Of a stretch of DNA of 64,000 bases, positions 52,101 through 60,160 are shown in pieces (positions within the stretch are counted from its first letter, which is position 1; every line of letters begins with the position of its first letter). This DNA is from Metaphire vulgaris (Eukaryota; Annelida; Clitellata; Crassiclitellata; Megascolecidae). The position numbers and the translations under genes are program-made. The stretch is from positions 1,800,001 to 1,864,000 of the forward strand of contig CM030870.1 of assembly GCA_018105865.1 (NCBI GenBank). Direction: 5' to 3'. Below the pieces are notes generated by a model. The model saw only the letters and a list, made by a program, of their open reading frames with translations. It ran no database searches and was not told the DNA's origin.

Positions 52101-54171
52101 CAGCACAGTACTACAACCTACAGTTGATAAAGATAAAGAAATCCTGCTATTCATAACCAGAGGTTTATAAAATAAGTCAGTGCTGTCCCTCTCACTTTTT
52201 GAAAAAACCTATACCACTGATGAAAAACATAGATGCAGCACTGAGAAAAAGGTAGAAAAAATCTTCCTACAACCCAGCATTCCAAAATCACATTCTTTAC
52301 TAACTATATTGATAATAAAATTATCCAGTTCATTCTATACATGTAGATCTATGTAGACAAAGCCAAGATAGTAAAATAATTACCAAGATTTGTTTCAAAT
52401 ACTCACAACTAAGTGAGCAATAAAATAGCCATGTTCACAGTCAATGAAGCATAATAATACCACAGATCAGACTGAAAGTCAATCAGATGGCCCAAAATAC
52501 CAAATAATTTACAGATCAAAATTATTTCAAACATACAATCTATTAAACAACAAAAATGTTCAAACATACATGCTGAATGGCTTCGTCGGCCACATGGGAT
52601 CGAACCATTGACCTGAGGTTCGTGCCATGTATGAGTCAATGTATCAAATATCTGCAATTTGTGACAGTATATCTCATTGTTGGTATGGTAAGGACCAGCT
52701 CGATCACTTCTACCACCGAAAATGTACATCTTATTGCCAATACCTGTAGCCGAGTGAAAATCCCTCCATCTAGCAGGTTTTCCTCCCTTCAAAGAAACAA
52801 CTGCAGATATATACTTTATAAAATGAAAGCAAAGAATCTGCACTCTATATTACCAGTTTAACTGTAAAAGTCATTTATCAACGACACCTAAGATCTAAAC
52901 AAGTAAAATCAGTGTCGGATTAAGGATTGCAGGGCCGAGGGCTGTTAATTTCTGGGGTCGCCAAATAACGCTCAACGACGTTCAGAAGCTAAATCTTAGT
53001 CGGAAATCGTTTTCCATTAAAATTCTCATTCCTTTTCTCGCCAAAAGAGTCATAGTAAACCATTTACTGTGAAAGAGAAAACAGAGTGAAAGCAAGAACT
53101 ATATGACAACTTGACATGAGACACACTGCAGTAGGGCTACTGCCCATATGTCCCACTCTGTTTTATAAAGCTAGGATACAGCAGGTCAGCAAACAGAGAG
53201 TAAAGCCCAATAATAATGACCATCTTAAAATTTGCCATCTTTTCGTTGGGGGTCGGTGTTGAGTCAGGACCGGGGGGCTGCAGCGGAGAGTGCAGCCCCC
53301 GGGTTAATCCGGGCCTGGTAAAATATCACGGGTGATAATATAATCGGTGCACCTATACTTCTCCTTTCAATGATGTACCATAAGACTCATGAAACTGTTA
53401 AAAAATAATACCAGATGTATGTATGGTAATGAAATATCTAGTTTTTTAAGTGCTAATGAAGGCACCATGTGCACAAGCAGCTTATTCTCAAACACGAAAG
53501 AGGCATGGATTAAGGCTCTCAATTCAGTCATGCCCATGGACTGCAGAAGCTGACAGTAATAACCAAAACCCACAATTCTTACTCACCCTAACTTTAACCA
53601 GTGACCAAGTCATTGTAGCAAAGGTAAACGAAAACACTTCATTCGAAAATTTCTGCACCTAAGCAATAAAATAGTTTTAACAATCTAAAAACAAACAAAA
53701 CAATCCTCCTCGTTGAAGATTTGAAGTGAAACATCTACAGTGGAACATATAAAAATGCATGCTAAAGCAAACACTTAAATTCTTATAGATTTTATAGGCA
53801 CAAAGATTTGTCAGCTATACCTAAAAAACTTTGTCATCAAACAATATTATATAGTCCATGTTCAAGCTGTGTTGTTCAAGTGCTCCTAACTTGAGAAAGT
53901 GAAATTATCAAGAATAAACTTGAAGCAAGCTTCCATTACGATTTCCAAGATAGAATAGTCAGCAAAATAAGTCAAAATGCCATTGTTTTGACACAAACAC
54001 ACACAGAGCAATTCTGAGCAAGTAAATGAGTGCTAGACATAAATCTTTCTCTTACGTCTTCCTCATAGCCGCCAAATATATACATTCTGCCACAGATCAC
54101 ACAAGCTGAGTGACCATCTCGAGCTCCAGGTGACTGGCCAGTTATTCTTGGCCGATGCCATTTCTTGGTTG
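44623..54171 (-). CDS. KLHDC3: KLHDC3-like kelch protein, C-terminal seven exons (partial)
   Basis: Probable substrate receptor of a CUL2-RING ubiquitin ligase (the known role of KLHDC3, which reads C-terminal glycine degrons). Exons in transcription order: 54171-54056, 53658-53587, 52786-52570, 50978-50892, 49481-49373, 45900-45827, 44741-44623. Phases agree and give 263 residues plus stop. Seen: kelch blades with GARDGHSACV..MYIFGGYE, KPARWRDFHSATG..MYIFGG, GRRSHSA..GELYILGGYNG and GPCARRRQCCCIV..LYVFGGT, each in the order found in KLHDC3. The C-terminus SLKMLCMITV fits a BC-box and LPHDV a Cul2-box. The N-terminal kelch repeats (about 120 residues) are not found up to 64000, so the 5' part lies outside. 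It is convergent with the ZIP gene. Confidence 0.93.
44965..45637. mobile_element. piggyBac-like MITE, TTAA TSD, in KLHDC3-like intron
   Basis: TTAA at 44961-44964 and 45638-45641. Ends CCCCTTCACCGTTTA and TAAACGTTTAAAGGG are inverted. ACCCGAGTCTGTCTCGGGGT is a near-palindrome inside the right end. Confidence 0.75.
45680..45702. mobile_element. Tigger/pogo-type right end
   Basis: TCGATATAGCGGGATTCTACTG; its reverse complement starts CAGTAGAATCCCGCTATA, like the end at 43661. The expected TA is missing. Confidence 0.45.
45827..45900 (-). CDS. KLHDC3: KLHDC3-like exon f
   Basis: Acceptor TTTACAG (phase 2), donor TTTG|GTAAGC (phase 1). Encodes KPCHSDSDDAEFNLIDLADL and YVLDF, matching the DEFDLIDHSDLHILDF stretch of the family. 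Confidence 0.9.
46131..46540 (-). mobile_element. L2/CR1-like LINE 3' fragment
   Basis: Minus strand: CWLTHRALHDPFCPDYLATL, then RTSKFGERSVTRGNPLLWNS and FRRNLKTL, and a 3' tail TATAGAAATCGCC with (AAT)n. Confidence 0.75.
46541..46930 (-). mobile_element. RTE-like LINE fragment
   Basis: Minus strand LNKISKEYGMKISMPKMKVM and FSLGSLLTEDARCGKE, the region just after the RT active site in RTE-type proteins. Confidence 0.65.
47079..47939 (+). mobile_element. RTE-like reverse transcriptase, C-terminal 286-residue open frame
   Basis: A continuous frame: INNLRFADDIDVITTKADHL (FADD, RT motif C), KINIQKTKAMVTGNKKG, FVYLGSVLTEDGLSEEDIIR, ILLYGSECWTIKKKDERRLM, LKWFGHVERMKEERLPKKAL, KGRPRKTWIENLKEDAEEM. 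The endonuclease and most of the RT are missing, so it is 5' truncated, but no stop or frameshift lies in what remains, suggesting a younger insertion. A GAA-rich tail follows. Lies in a KLHDC3-like intron, opposite strand. Confidence 0.85.
47940..48865. other. KLHDC3-like intron, no gene recognised
   Basis: Mixed sequence after the RTE tail; weak LINE-like CCA-rich phrases only. Confidence 0.4.
48870..49204. mobile_element. hAT MITE (CAGTGGTGTAGCC ends) with two cores
   Basis: CAGTGGTGTAGCCAAGG to CCTGGCTACATCACTC. Flanks TTATCAAC and CTATCAAA match at 6 of 8. Core copies GATGACCATTTTTTGCTTGTC (49075) and GATAGCCTTTTTTTGCTTATC (49131). Confidence 0.7.
49373..49481 (-). CDS. KLHDC3: KLHDC3-like exon e (kelch blade)
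   Basis: Acceptor TTAATAG, donor ACCAA|GTAAGT. Encodes ENVWSVVKPKGNGPCARRRQ and CCCIVNDRLYVFGGT; the PKGxGPCxRRRQCCCIV string is diagnostic of KLHDC3. Confidence 0.95.
49515..49690 (+). mobile_element. RTE-like LINE tail
   Basis: Reads KPQREWCDDIGEWYRKCLQE, LAVNRKDWYKTV and IASDTNGH, then GATGATAAT; a standard RTE-type 3' end. Confidence 0.7.
49700..50885. other. KLHDC3-like intron, no gene recognised
   Basis: AT-rich intron sequence; no repeats with definable ends. Confidence 0.45.
50892..50978 (-). CDS. KLHDC3: KLHDC3-like exon d (kelch blade)
   Basis: Acceptor TTTTTCAG, donor CCCAG|GTAAAT; phase 1 in and out. Encodes FAYKGELYILGGYNGLYDVH and FDDMYKFCP. Confidence 0.92.
51623..52019. mobile_element. 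hAT MITE (CAGTGGCGGCTCC family), TSD CTGAACAG
   Basis: CAGTGGCGGCTCCAGG to GGAGCCGCCACTG; CTGAACAG is at 51615-51622 and 52020-52027. Same family as 9826-10022, but with about 200 bp of extra sequence (GCAATTT words and a TATAGTATA repeat). Confidence 0.95.
52570..52786 (-). CDS. KLHDC3: KLHDC3-like exon c (kelch blades)
   Basis: The acceptor TTTCTTTGAAG gives phase 0 and GGKPARWRDFHSATG; the more upstream CTGCAG would break phase with exon b. Donor GCAT|GTATGT. Encodes MYIFGGRSDRAGPYHTNNEI and the GRRSHSA motif. Confidence 0.92.
52910..53317. mobile_element. hAT MITE (CAGGCCCGGATTAA ends)
   Basis: Left CAGTGTCGGATTAAGG; the reverse complement of the right end is CAGGCCCGGATTAACC. GTAAAAT flanks both sides (7 of 8 bp, one indel). 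In the intron between KLHDC3-like exons b and c. Confidence 0.75.
53587..53658 (-). CDS. KLHDC3: KLHDC3-like exon b
   Basis: 72 nt, phase 0 to 0. Acceptor TGCTTAG, strong donor AGG|GTGAGT. Encodes VQKFSNEVFSFTFATMTWSL and VKVR, aligning with the FSNDIHKLDT..MTWTL segment of the family. Confidence 0.85.
54056..54171 (-). CDS. KLHDC3: KLHDC3-like exon a (kelch blade)
   Basis: Acceptor GTTGTAG, donor GAC|GTAAGA. Encodes TKKWHRPRITGQSPGARDGH followed by SACVICGRMYIFGGYEED. A LINE 3' end lies only about 20-40 bp upstream of the acceptor. Confidence 0.9.
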
Positions 54172-54191
54172 CTACAACATATAGAAGTCTA

Positions 54192-54640
54192 GTTTAGTTT
54201 GTATGACAATTTAAATAGCGCAGTAGCAAAGTCATAGGCTTAAGACAAAAGCGCTTTACACACTGCACTTGCATGAGACATCGAACAGGTGCGTCTTAAG
54301 TTTTTCAACAAATAGATTGATGTTAGTCTCATTGGTCACAGTTTTAGGAAGCGAGTTCCGGAGCGCAGGATTCCCGTGAGTTGCGGATCTTTCTCCGAAT
54401 TTCGCGGTCTTGAATGGTGTGGGAACAACCAGCCTGATGAAGGCGCATTGCAGTTGAATGCTCCGTTCGGTGGGCTGTGTCTTGTGAACCAGTTCAGATA
54501 AGTATTCAGTGAATCCTGGATCGTTCAGTGCTTGGAAAGTGATCAAACTTCTCTTGAAGGTGATTCGCTTCGGAATGCACAGCCAGTGGAGCTTATCTTT
54601 CAGTAGAGGGGTGACATGTTCACGCCATGTTTTCACCATT
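54192..54640 (-). mobile_element. L2/CR1-like LINE 3' fragment
   Basis: Minus strand WREHVTPLLKDKLHWLCIPK, ALNDPGFTEYLSELVHKTQP, AKFGERSATHGNPALRNSLP and FVEKLKTHLFD. Its tail ends just upstream of KLHDC3-like exon a. Confidence 0.8.
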
Positions 54641-56034
54641 TCAATCAGCATATCGTAAATTCTATTCAACTGAGACTGCTCTGTTAAAAATACAGGATGA
54701 CATCCTTTTAGCACTTGAAAATCAAAAGCTATCAGCTCTTGTTCTCCTTGACTTGTCTGCTGCTTTTGATACCATTGATCATTCTATTCTCCTTCATCGT
54801 CTTGAATCTTGGTTTGGATTATCTGGCACTGTCTTGGATTTCTTTACTTCCTATCTTGCTAATCGATCTCAATGTGTTACTATAAATGGTTCTATTTCTT
54901 CTTCAGTTCCTCTGACCACTAGAGTTCCGCAGCTTGGTTCTGTTTAGGGTCCTTTGCTTTTTACTCTTTATACCACTCCATTTGCGCATGTCTTGAAAAA
55001 TAGGTCTGTAAATTTTCACTTTTATGCTGACGATACCCAGCTGTATGTGTCCTTTTCCCCGGACTCTGTTTCACCTCAGCTTGCTAATTTACTAAACATC
55101 CTTACTACAGCTGGCAACTGGTTTATTTCTAAACGTCTCTTCATCAATCCTTCAAAAACTGAATTGATGATTCTAGGTACTCAACCCCTAACGACAAAGC
55201 TACCAAAAAACTCACTAGAATTATCTTTTGGAGATGCAGTCTTGGTTCCACTTAAATCTGTTCGTAACTTAGGTGTATTATTTGATACCGATTTATCGTT
55301 CAAGTCACATTTTTCTAAATTGTCACAGTCTTGTTTCGCATTCATGCGTCACTTTAGACGGATTCGTAAGACATTGGACACAAGGTCTTCAATAATCTTA
55401 GCTAATACATTTATTTCGTCTAAAATCGACTATTGTAATTCGCTTTTTTCGGGTTGCCAAAGTGTTCTCTCTAACGTCTCCAGACTATTCAGAATGCTGT
55501 TGCGAGAATTGTAATTCCAACGGGGAAATTTGATCACATTACCCCTGTTCTTCGTAGGTTGCATTGGCTTCCCATTGAACAACGTATTAAATTCAAAATT
55601 GCTACCCTCACTTTTAAGATACTAAGAAATCAGCATCCCACTTATCTTCGAGAAATGCTATTATATCATCAGCCATATATATCCACAAGGTCTGCAAATA
55701 AATGCCTTCTTGAAATTCCCTTTCGTCGCACTAAATCTGGGTGTAGGGCTTTTAGTTATGCATCTCCATATGTTTGGAACTCCCTTCCCCTTGATATTCG
55801 GATGGCCTCTTCTCTAGATATTTTTAGGCGTCACCTTAAAACTTATTTGTTTCCTCCTTAAGTCCTGGTGTTGCCCTGACTGATTTTTGGTTTTTGACCT
55901 GGACCGAACCGACCCTCCTCAGCTACAGTCTGCTCTGCCGATGAGCACTGCAGTTTGTGGTCTGAGGCGTCCCCGATGAACACCTATGTGTTTGAAACGG
56001 ACGATAAAATTAAATTAATAATAATAATAATCTA
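54640..56034 (+). mobile_element. Young L2/CR1-like LINE (family C, copy 2) with RT palm
   Basis: QSAYRKFYSTETALLKIQDD, LVLLDLSAAFDTIDHSILLH (motif A), a disrupted motif B (PQLGSV, stop, GPLLF near 54944), FYADDTQLYVSFSP (motif C), [14 protein letters not shown], then a frame change and [42 protein letters not shown]. 3' UTR ends in (AAT)n near 56034. It lacks the endonuclease. Confidence 0.9.
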
Positions 56035-56039
56035 GCTCG

Positions 56040-56425
56040 AAAGATCATACGAGCTGAGTCGTTGAGTGTCATCTGCAAGCGCCTCAGCTGAACAATGAAT
56101 CTATCATTTCATACATTAGAAGCAGTAAAAGTCCTATATCAGAAGTGCACAACTTTATATCCCCACAGAAAAAGTGACTGCTTAAGATAAATGCCAAAGT
56201 AACAAGAAAATACATGATGAAATTGCACTTCAAAGCCAATAGGTCACTTTTAACTGTATACGACATTAGCATATGCAGCATACAGTATTAAAGATGTTTG
56301 CTGTGCATACATCTGCATACAGTGATACTCTCTGCCTCTGTACCTCTGTCCAGCAGTCCCCCTGTCCCAGGTCAGGCAGACATAAGCAGGTGCAGAAGCT
56401 GCTTGGAAGAAAAGCCAATGTCAGC
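56040..56425. other. No gene recognised
   Basis: Unique sequence between two LINE insertions; presumably KLHDC3-like intron. Confidence 0.4.
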
Positions 56426-56429
56426 ACTT

Positions 56430-57170
56430 CATCATCATCATCATGTGTCATCTTCATATCTGAAGGTTGACGGTCATGAGTTGTTTCCACTTCGTTCTGT
56501 CTTCAGCAATCCTTTTTAGTCTTCCGTAGTTCTTTTCCTGTATGTGTTCCTTAACGTCGTCCAGCCAGTCTCTGCTAGGTCTTCCTCTGGCTCTGTTTCC
56601 CTCATATCTGCCCTCTAATAGGACTTTTGCTTGTTCTGTGCTTGAACCCCGCATTATGTGTCCAGCATACTGAGTTTTCCTGTTTATAATTTCTGTCAGG
56701 AGTTGTCTCTTTTCTCCAATTTTCTTTAGTACCTCTTCATTTGTTATTCTCTCTTGCCAGCTAATTTTCAAGATTCTTCTGAAGCACCACATTTCAAAGG
56801 CCTGTATTTTATTTTTCAACTGCTTTGTTAGAGTCCAGCATTCACAGGAGAATGTGATAACCGAGTATACATAGCATCTCAGGATTCGTAGCTTTAGTGT
56901 TTGGTCTAGGTTTCTTCTTAGTAATTCTTTTTCAGCACTTAATTAAAGATAATAGCGTGTACCGGGAAACTGAATATGGAAATACAGAGTGGATTAAGAT
57001 AGGAACAGGTGTGAGACAGGTATGCATACTGTCTCCATATCTATTGAATCTTTACACAGATATCATCATGAGAGATGCCTTGAATGACTTGAATATAAGA
57101 GTCATAACAGGAGGAAGAATAGCAAACAATCTAAGATATGCGAATGATACTATGAAGGTCGTTCCATAAA
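56430..57170. mobile_element. RTE-like LINE with inverted 5' part
   Basis: Minus strand from about 56900 to 56430 reads the C-terminal part ([55 protein letters not shown]) with a (CAT)n end. Plus strand from about 56930 to 57165 reads the upstream RT part (GVRQVCILSPYLLNLYTDII, IANNLRYANDT). The two halves are head to head. Confidence 0.8.
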
Positions 57171-57390
57171 TAAGTTACAATAACGATGCAGTTTAGTCAG
57201 TTTTTACAATGAAATAAATCCAAAATATACTGTCTGAAGAAAATTTTATTTGGAACAACTGTGACAAGGTTTATAGCGATGACGCCCCAGTGACATCATC
57301 TACAAACATTGAATATGGCGACGTTGCCGTTAAATGCATCCCGTGAGGAACGACGTGCAGCTATTCATTCTTATGGGCTAACGGACTTAA
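57150..57390 (+). mobile_element. Possible mariner 5' end
   Basis: GAAGGTCGTTCCATAAATAAG could be a terminal repeat. It is followed by ATG at 57313 reading MATLPLNASREERRAAIHSY and GLTD, similar to the start of mariner-type transposases. Cut off at 57391. Confidence 0.35.
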
Positions 57391-57515
57391 CGTGAATGCC
57401 AGCAGCATTTATATAATATCCGTTCCGGAATTTTTAGCCAGTGTAGATGATCACGAAGCAGTGGCGTAACATGATCTCTCCACTTTAGTCCGAAAATAAC
57501 CCTGGCTGACCTTAT
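57391..57515 (-). mobile_element. L2/CR1-like LINE snippet
   Basis: Minus strand SARVIFGLKWRDHVTPLLRD followed by HLHWLKIPERILYK. Confidence 0.6.
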
Positions 57516-57756
57516 GCTCAGAAATGAAAAATCATCTAAGAGACTATTGATCCAAAGAGCTAAAAAGGAAAGTGAAAATGCTGGATTACATCTGAATATA
57601 TAAAAGACAAAAGTAATGAAAATAAATGACACTTGGAAGCTTCAAAATAGAAAATGAAACAGTCAAAGTGGTGGACTATTTTAGTTTTTGGGATTTATTA
57701 AACATAAGGGCAGAAGAAGTGACAATAATATAAAACGGATAATTATGGGTAAAGAT

Positions 57757-59235
57757 CAGTGATGTGGCCAAGGCAGTCCAGTACAAGGCCAAGGCCAAGA
57801 CGCTAACTCTCAAGACCAAGGCCAAGGCCGTGACCTACAAGACCGAGGCCAAGACCAAGATATTTTACTCAAGGCCAAGGCCTCGATCCATTTCAACTAT
57901 CAGCGGGGTCACACTCGTAATGTAATATAAATATGAAATATGTACGCTACAGTAGCGCTGACAATTGTTACACAATTGTACTATGTGAAAGAGCTAACAC
58001 CACAGCCATCTGATTTTGGAAATAATTCAAATAAAGATGCAATTTTAGGTATGCCCCCGTTGCCACCATGTCCTCCAATGGTTAATTTGTGCTTTGATGA
58101 TTCGTACGCCAAGTAGCTTTCATTGTGTCTAGCTTTCAAGTGCCTACGAAACATATAAACTACTAGCCGTAAAAACAGTCTAAAGCAATTGAAGAATTCA
58201 TCAGTTATAAACTATACTGGTAAACTATTGAACTAGTGCGCAATAGTCAAAAATTTACGAAGGAAAAGTGGGATTTATAATAATATATAATATAACAAGG
58301 TTTAAAGTGGTTCAGTAGGGACGGCCCTGTGTGAGAACTACTATTTGTAATCATTTATTGCACAAGTACCGATTTAGACAGAAACCCACGGCTTTGCAGT
58401 TAACTAACACTATTTTAAGGGCTACATAATCAGGGTGCGATTTGTGACCTGGGGCAGTGGGGGGAACAAGTCGAGCATGGGGGATGTAGTTATTGGGGAA
58501 ATGTAGCAGTGGGGGATGCAGCTGTGGGGGGATGTCGCAGTATGGTGGATGTAGTTAGGCAGTGGGAGGGGGTAGATTCCTCCTTCCTCCTACAAATCGC
58601 GCCCTGTACATAATGAGGATGCGGTGGTCATTACGAACTAACCTTGTAAATCCTGATGTTGTTCCAATCTTCTCTGTTATTGACGCTCAACACAACTTAC
58701 ACTTGACAGTGTGTTTACCAGTGTGTTCCTTAACGTCATAATCGTCAAATGTATATTTAATTACTTACAGAATGGAACTTGAAGCCATTGGAACAACTAG
58801 CCAACTAGTAGATAACTACTATATTAAACTGATTATTCACAACAGGAACGCAACCGGAACTTCCGGAAGTGGTAATGGCTGAGCATAGATTATTCTAACT
58901 ATGGGCTAGCCGCTAGATATGATGCATCATCCTTTTTTGTCACTGTGCTGACTGCAGCTGTTCATGACTATGAGACTTGGAGTCGCAGAATTGCAGACTG
59001 ACTAAAATGGTTGTACTGCACAGTGTACACATGTTGTAATGACAAACTATAGCTGCCATCAGTGCCTTGCGATGTGACCAAGGCACTTGCTTCCAAGACC
59101 AAGGCCAAGTCCAAGGCACTAACCCACGAGGCCAAGACCAAGACCCATAAGACCTCAAGACCAAGGCCAAGGCTTCGAAATCCGGGTTCGAGGCAGCCTC
59201 GAGGCCAAGACCAAGACCAAGGCTTCACATCACTG
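57757..59235. mobile_element. hAT element with AAGGCC/AAGACC arrays, TSD GTAAAGAT
   Basis: CAGTGATGTGGCCAAGG to CCAAGGCTTCACATCACTG; GTAAAGAT is at 57749-57756 and 59236-59243. Hexamer arrays run 57768-57890 and 59078-59225. The middle is non-coding and carries a further hAT MITE. Confidence 0.94.
58431..58606. mobile_element. hAT MITE, TSD TACATAAT
   Basis: CAGGGTGCGATTTGT to ACAAATCGCGCCCTG; TACATAAT is at 58423-58430 and 58607-58614. The interior repeats GTGGGGGATGTAG-like words. Confidence 0.93.
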
Positions 59236-59519
59236 GTAAAGATGCAATGAAAAGAAAAGACTAGATAAAATACTGAAAGATAAAGACATTAGCATGTTAA
59301 CCAAAAGAATAATTAAAGAATCAATGGTCTTCCCAATAGTCCTATATGACAGCAAGAGCTTCTTAGACTGTGAGAAAAAGGGAACAGAAGAATAGATGCA
59401 TTTGAATAATGGTGCTGGAGGAAAATGTTAAAAATACTATGTATGGTTAAAAGAACTAATAAATCAGTAAAAGAAGAAATCAAACCAAAGATCTCACTAA
59501 AGGCCAGTATGCTAGGGCC

Positions 59520-59957
59520 CATATCCGTCCGGCATTCTAGGGGCCATGCATATAGTACGTACGCAAGTCATATCTTAACCTCCCCCTCTGTTGCACACCG
59601 CACCTTTTGGTTACCCCCCTATGTGTATGGACAAATTAGCAACCCTCCTCACGGTGAAAATTAATTTTTTGCCATAGTCAAAAAGCATTTGTTTACTATT
59701 AAATTAAAGGTTTTTGATATTGAAATAACCGTGGGAACGCTGGATTCTGGACTCTTTGTTTGACCATGAGAAAGTAATTTTGTTCAAATCAAATGTTTGT
59801 GTGAATATACCAGCCTTCTATCTATTTGTAAATTTGAATATGCCTACGTACAAATTCAGTCGTGACCCCCTCTCCCCATACGCTTCCGTAGGCAAAATCG
59901 CCTAAATCTCAAACCCCCTCCCCCTAGGTGCGTACGTACTATTTGGGCGGCCCCTTA
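59520..59957. mobile_element. MITE, GTACGTAC family
   Basis: Left AGGGGCCATGCATATAGTAC, right GTACTATTTGGGCGGCCCCT, with GTACGTACG(C) inside each end. Interior shared with 34683-35155. Confidence 0.65.
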
Positions 59958-60013
59958 TTTTGGCGAGGGGCGGAGACATAACGAGGGCAAGTCAATTGAG
60001 TAATCCATTACAA

Positions 60014-60018
<5 letters not shown>

Positions 60019-60067
<49 letters not shown>
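60019..60067. repeat. (TG)n(TA)n microsatellite
   Basis: TGTGTGTGTG followed by a long TA run. Confidence 0.95.
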
Positions 60068-60071
<4 letters not shown>

Positions 60072-60160
60072 GGACACCACGCTGGTGCAATGCATCATCC
60101 GTGGCCTGAGGCAACACAATGCTCCCCGCTGGCTATGTGATTTTTATATATATATATATT

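Larger units (their letters stand above)
57516..59515 (+). mobile_element. RTE (BovB-like) LINE fragment, split by a hAT
   Basis: 57530-57756 reads LLIQRAKKESENAGLHLNI..KTKVMKIN and ends NIKRIIMG. 59236-59515 resumes KDAMKR..LDKILKDKDISMLTKRIIKE and SMVFPIVLYDSKS. The break coincides with the 8-bp TSD of hAT 57757-59235. Confidence 0.75.

Noticed and set aside
52590..52640. tRNA-like GATCGAACC box
   Set aside because: It lies inside KLHDC3-like coding exon c and no cloverleaf can be formed.
57455..57470. CAGTGGCGTAAC as a hAT end
   Set aside because: It is part of the minus-strand LINE coding sequence WRDHVTPLL; no partner end or TSD.
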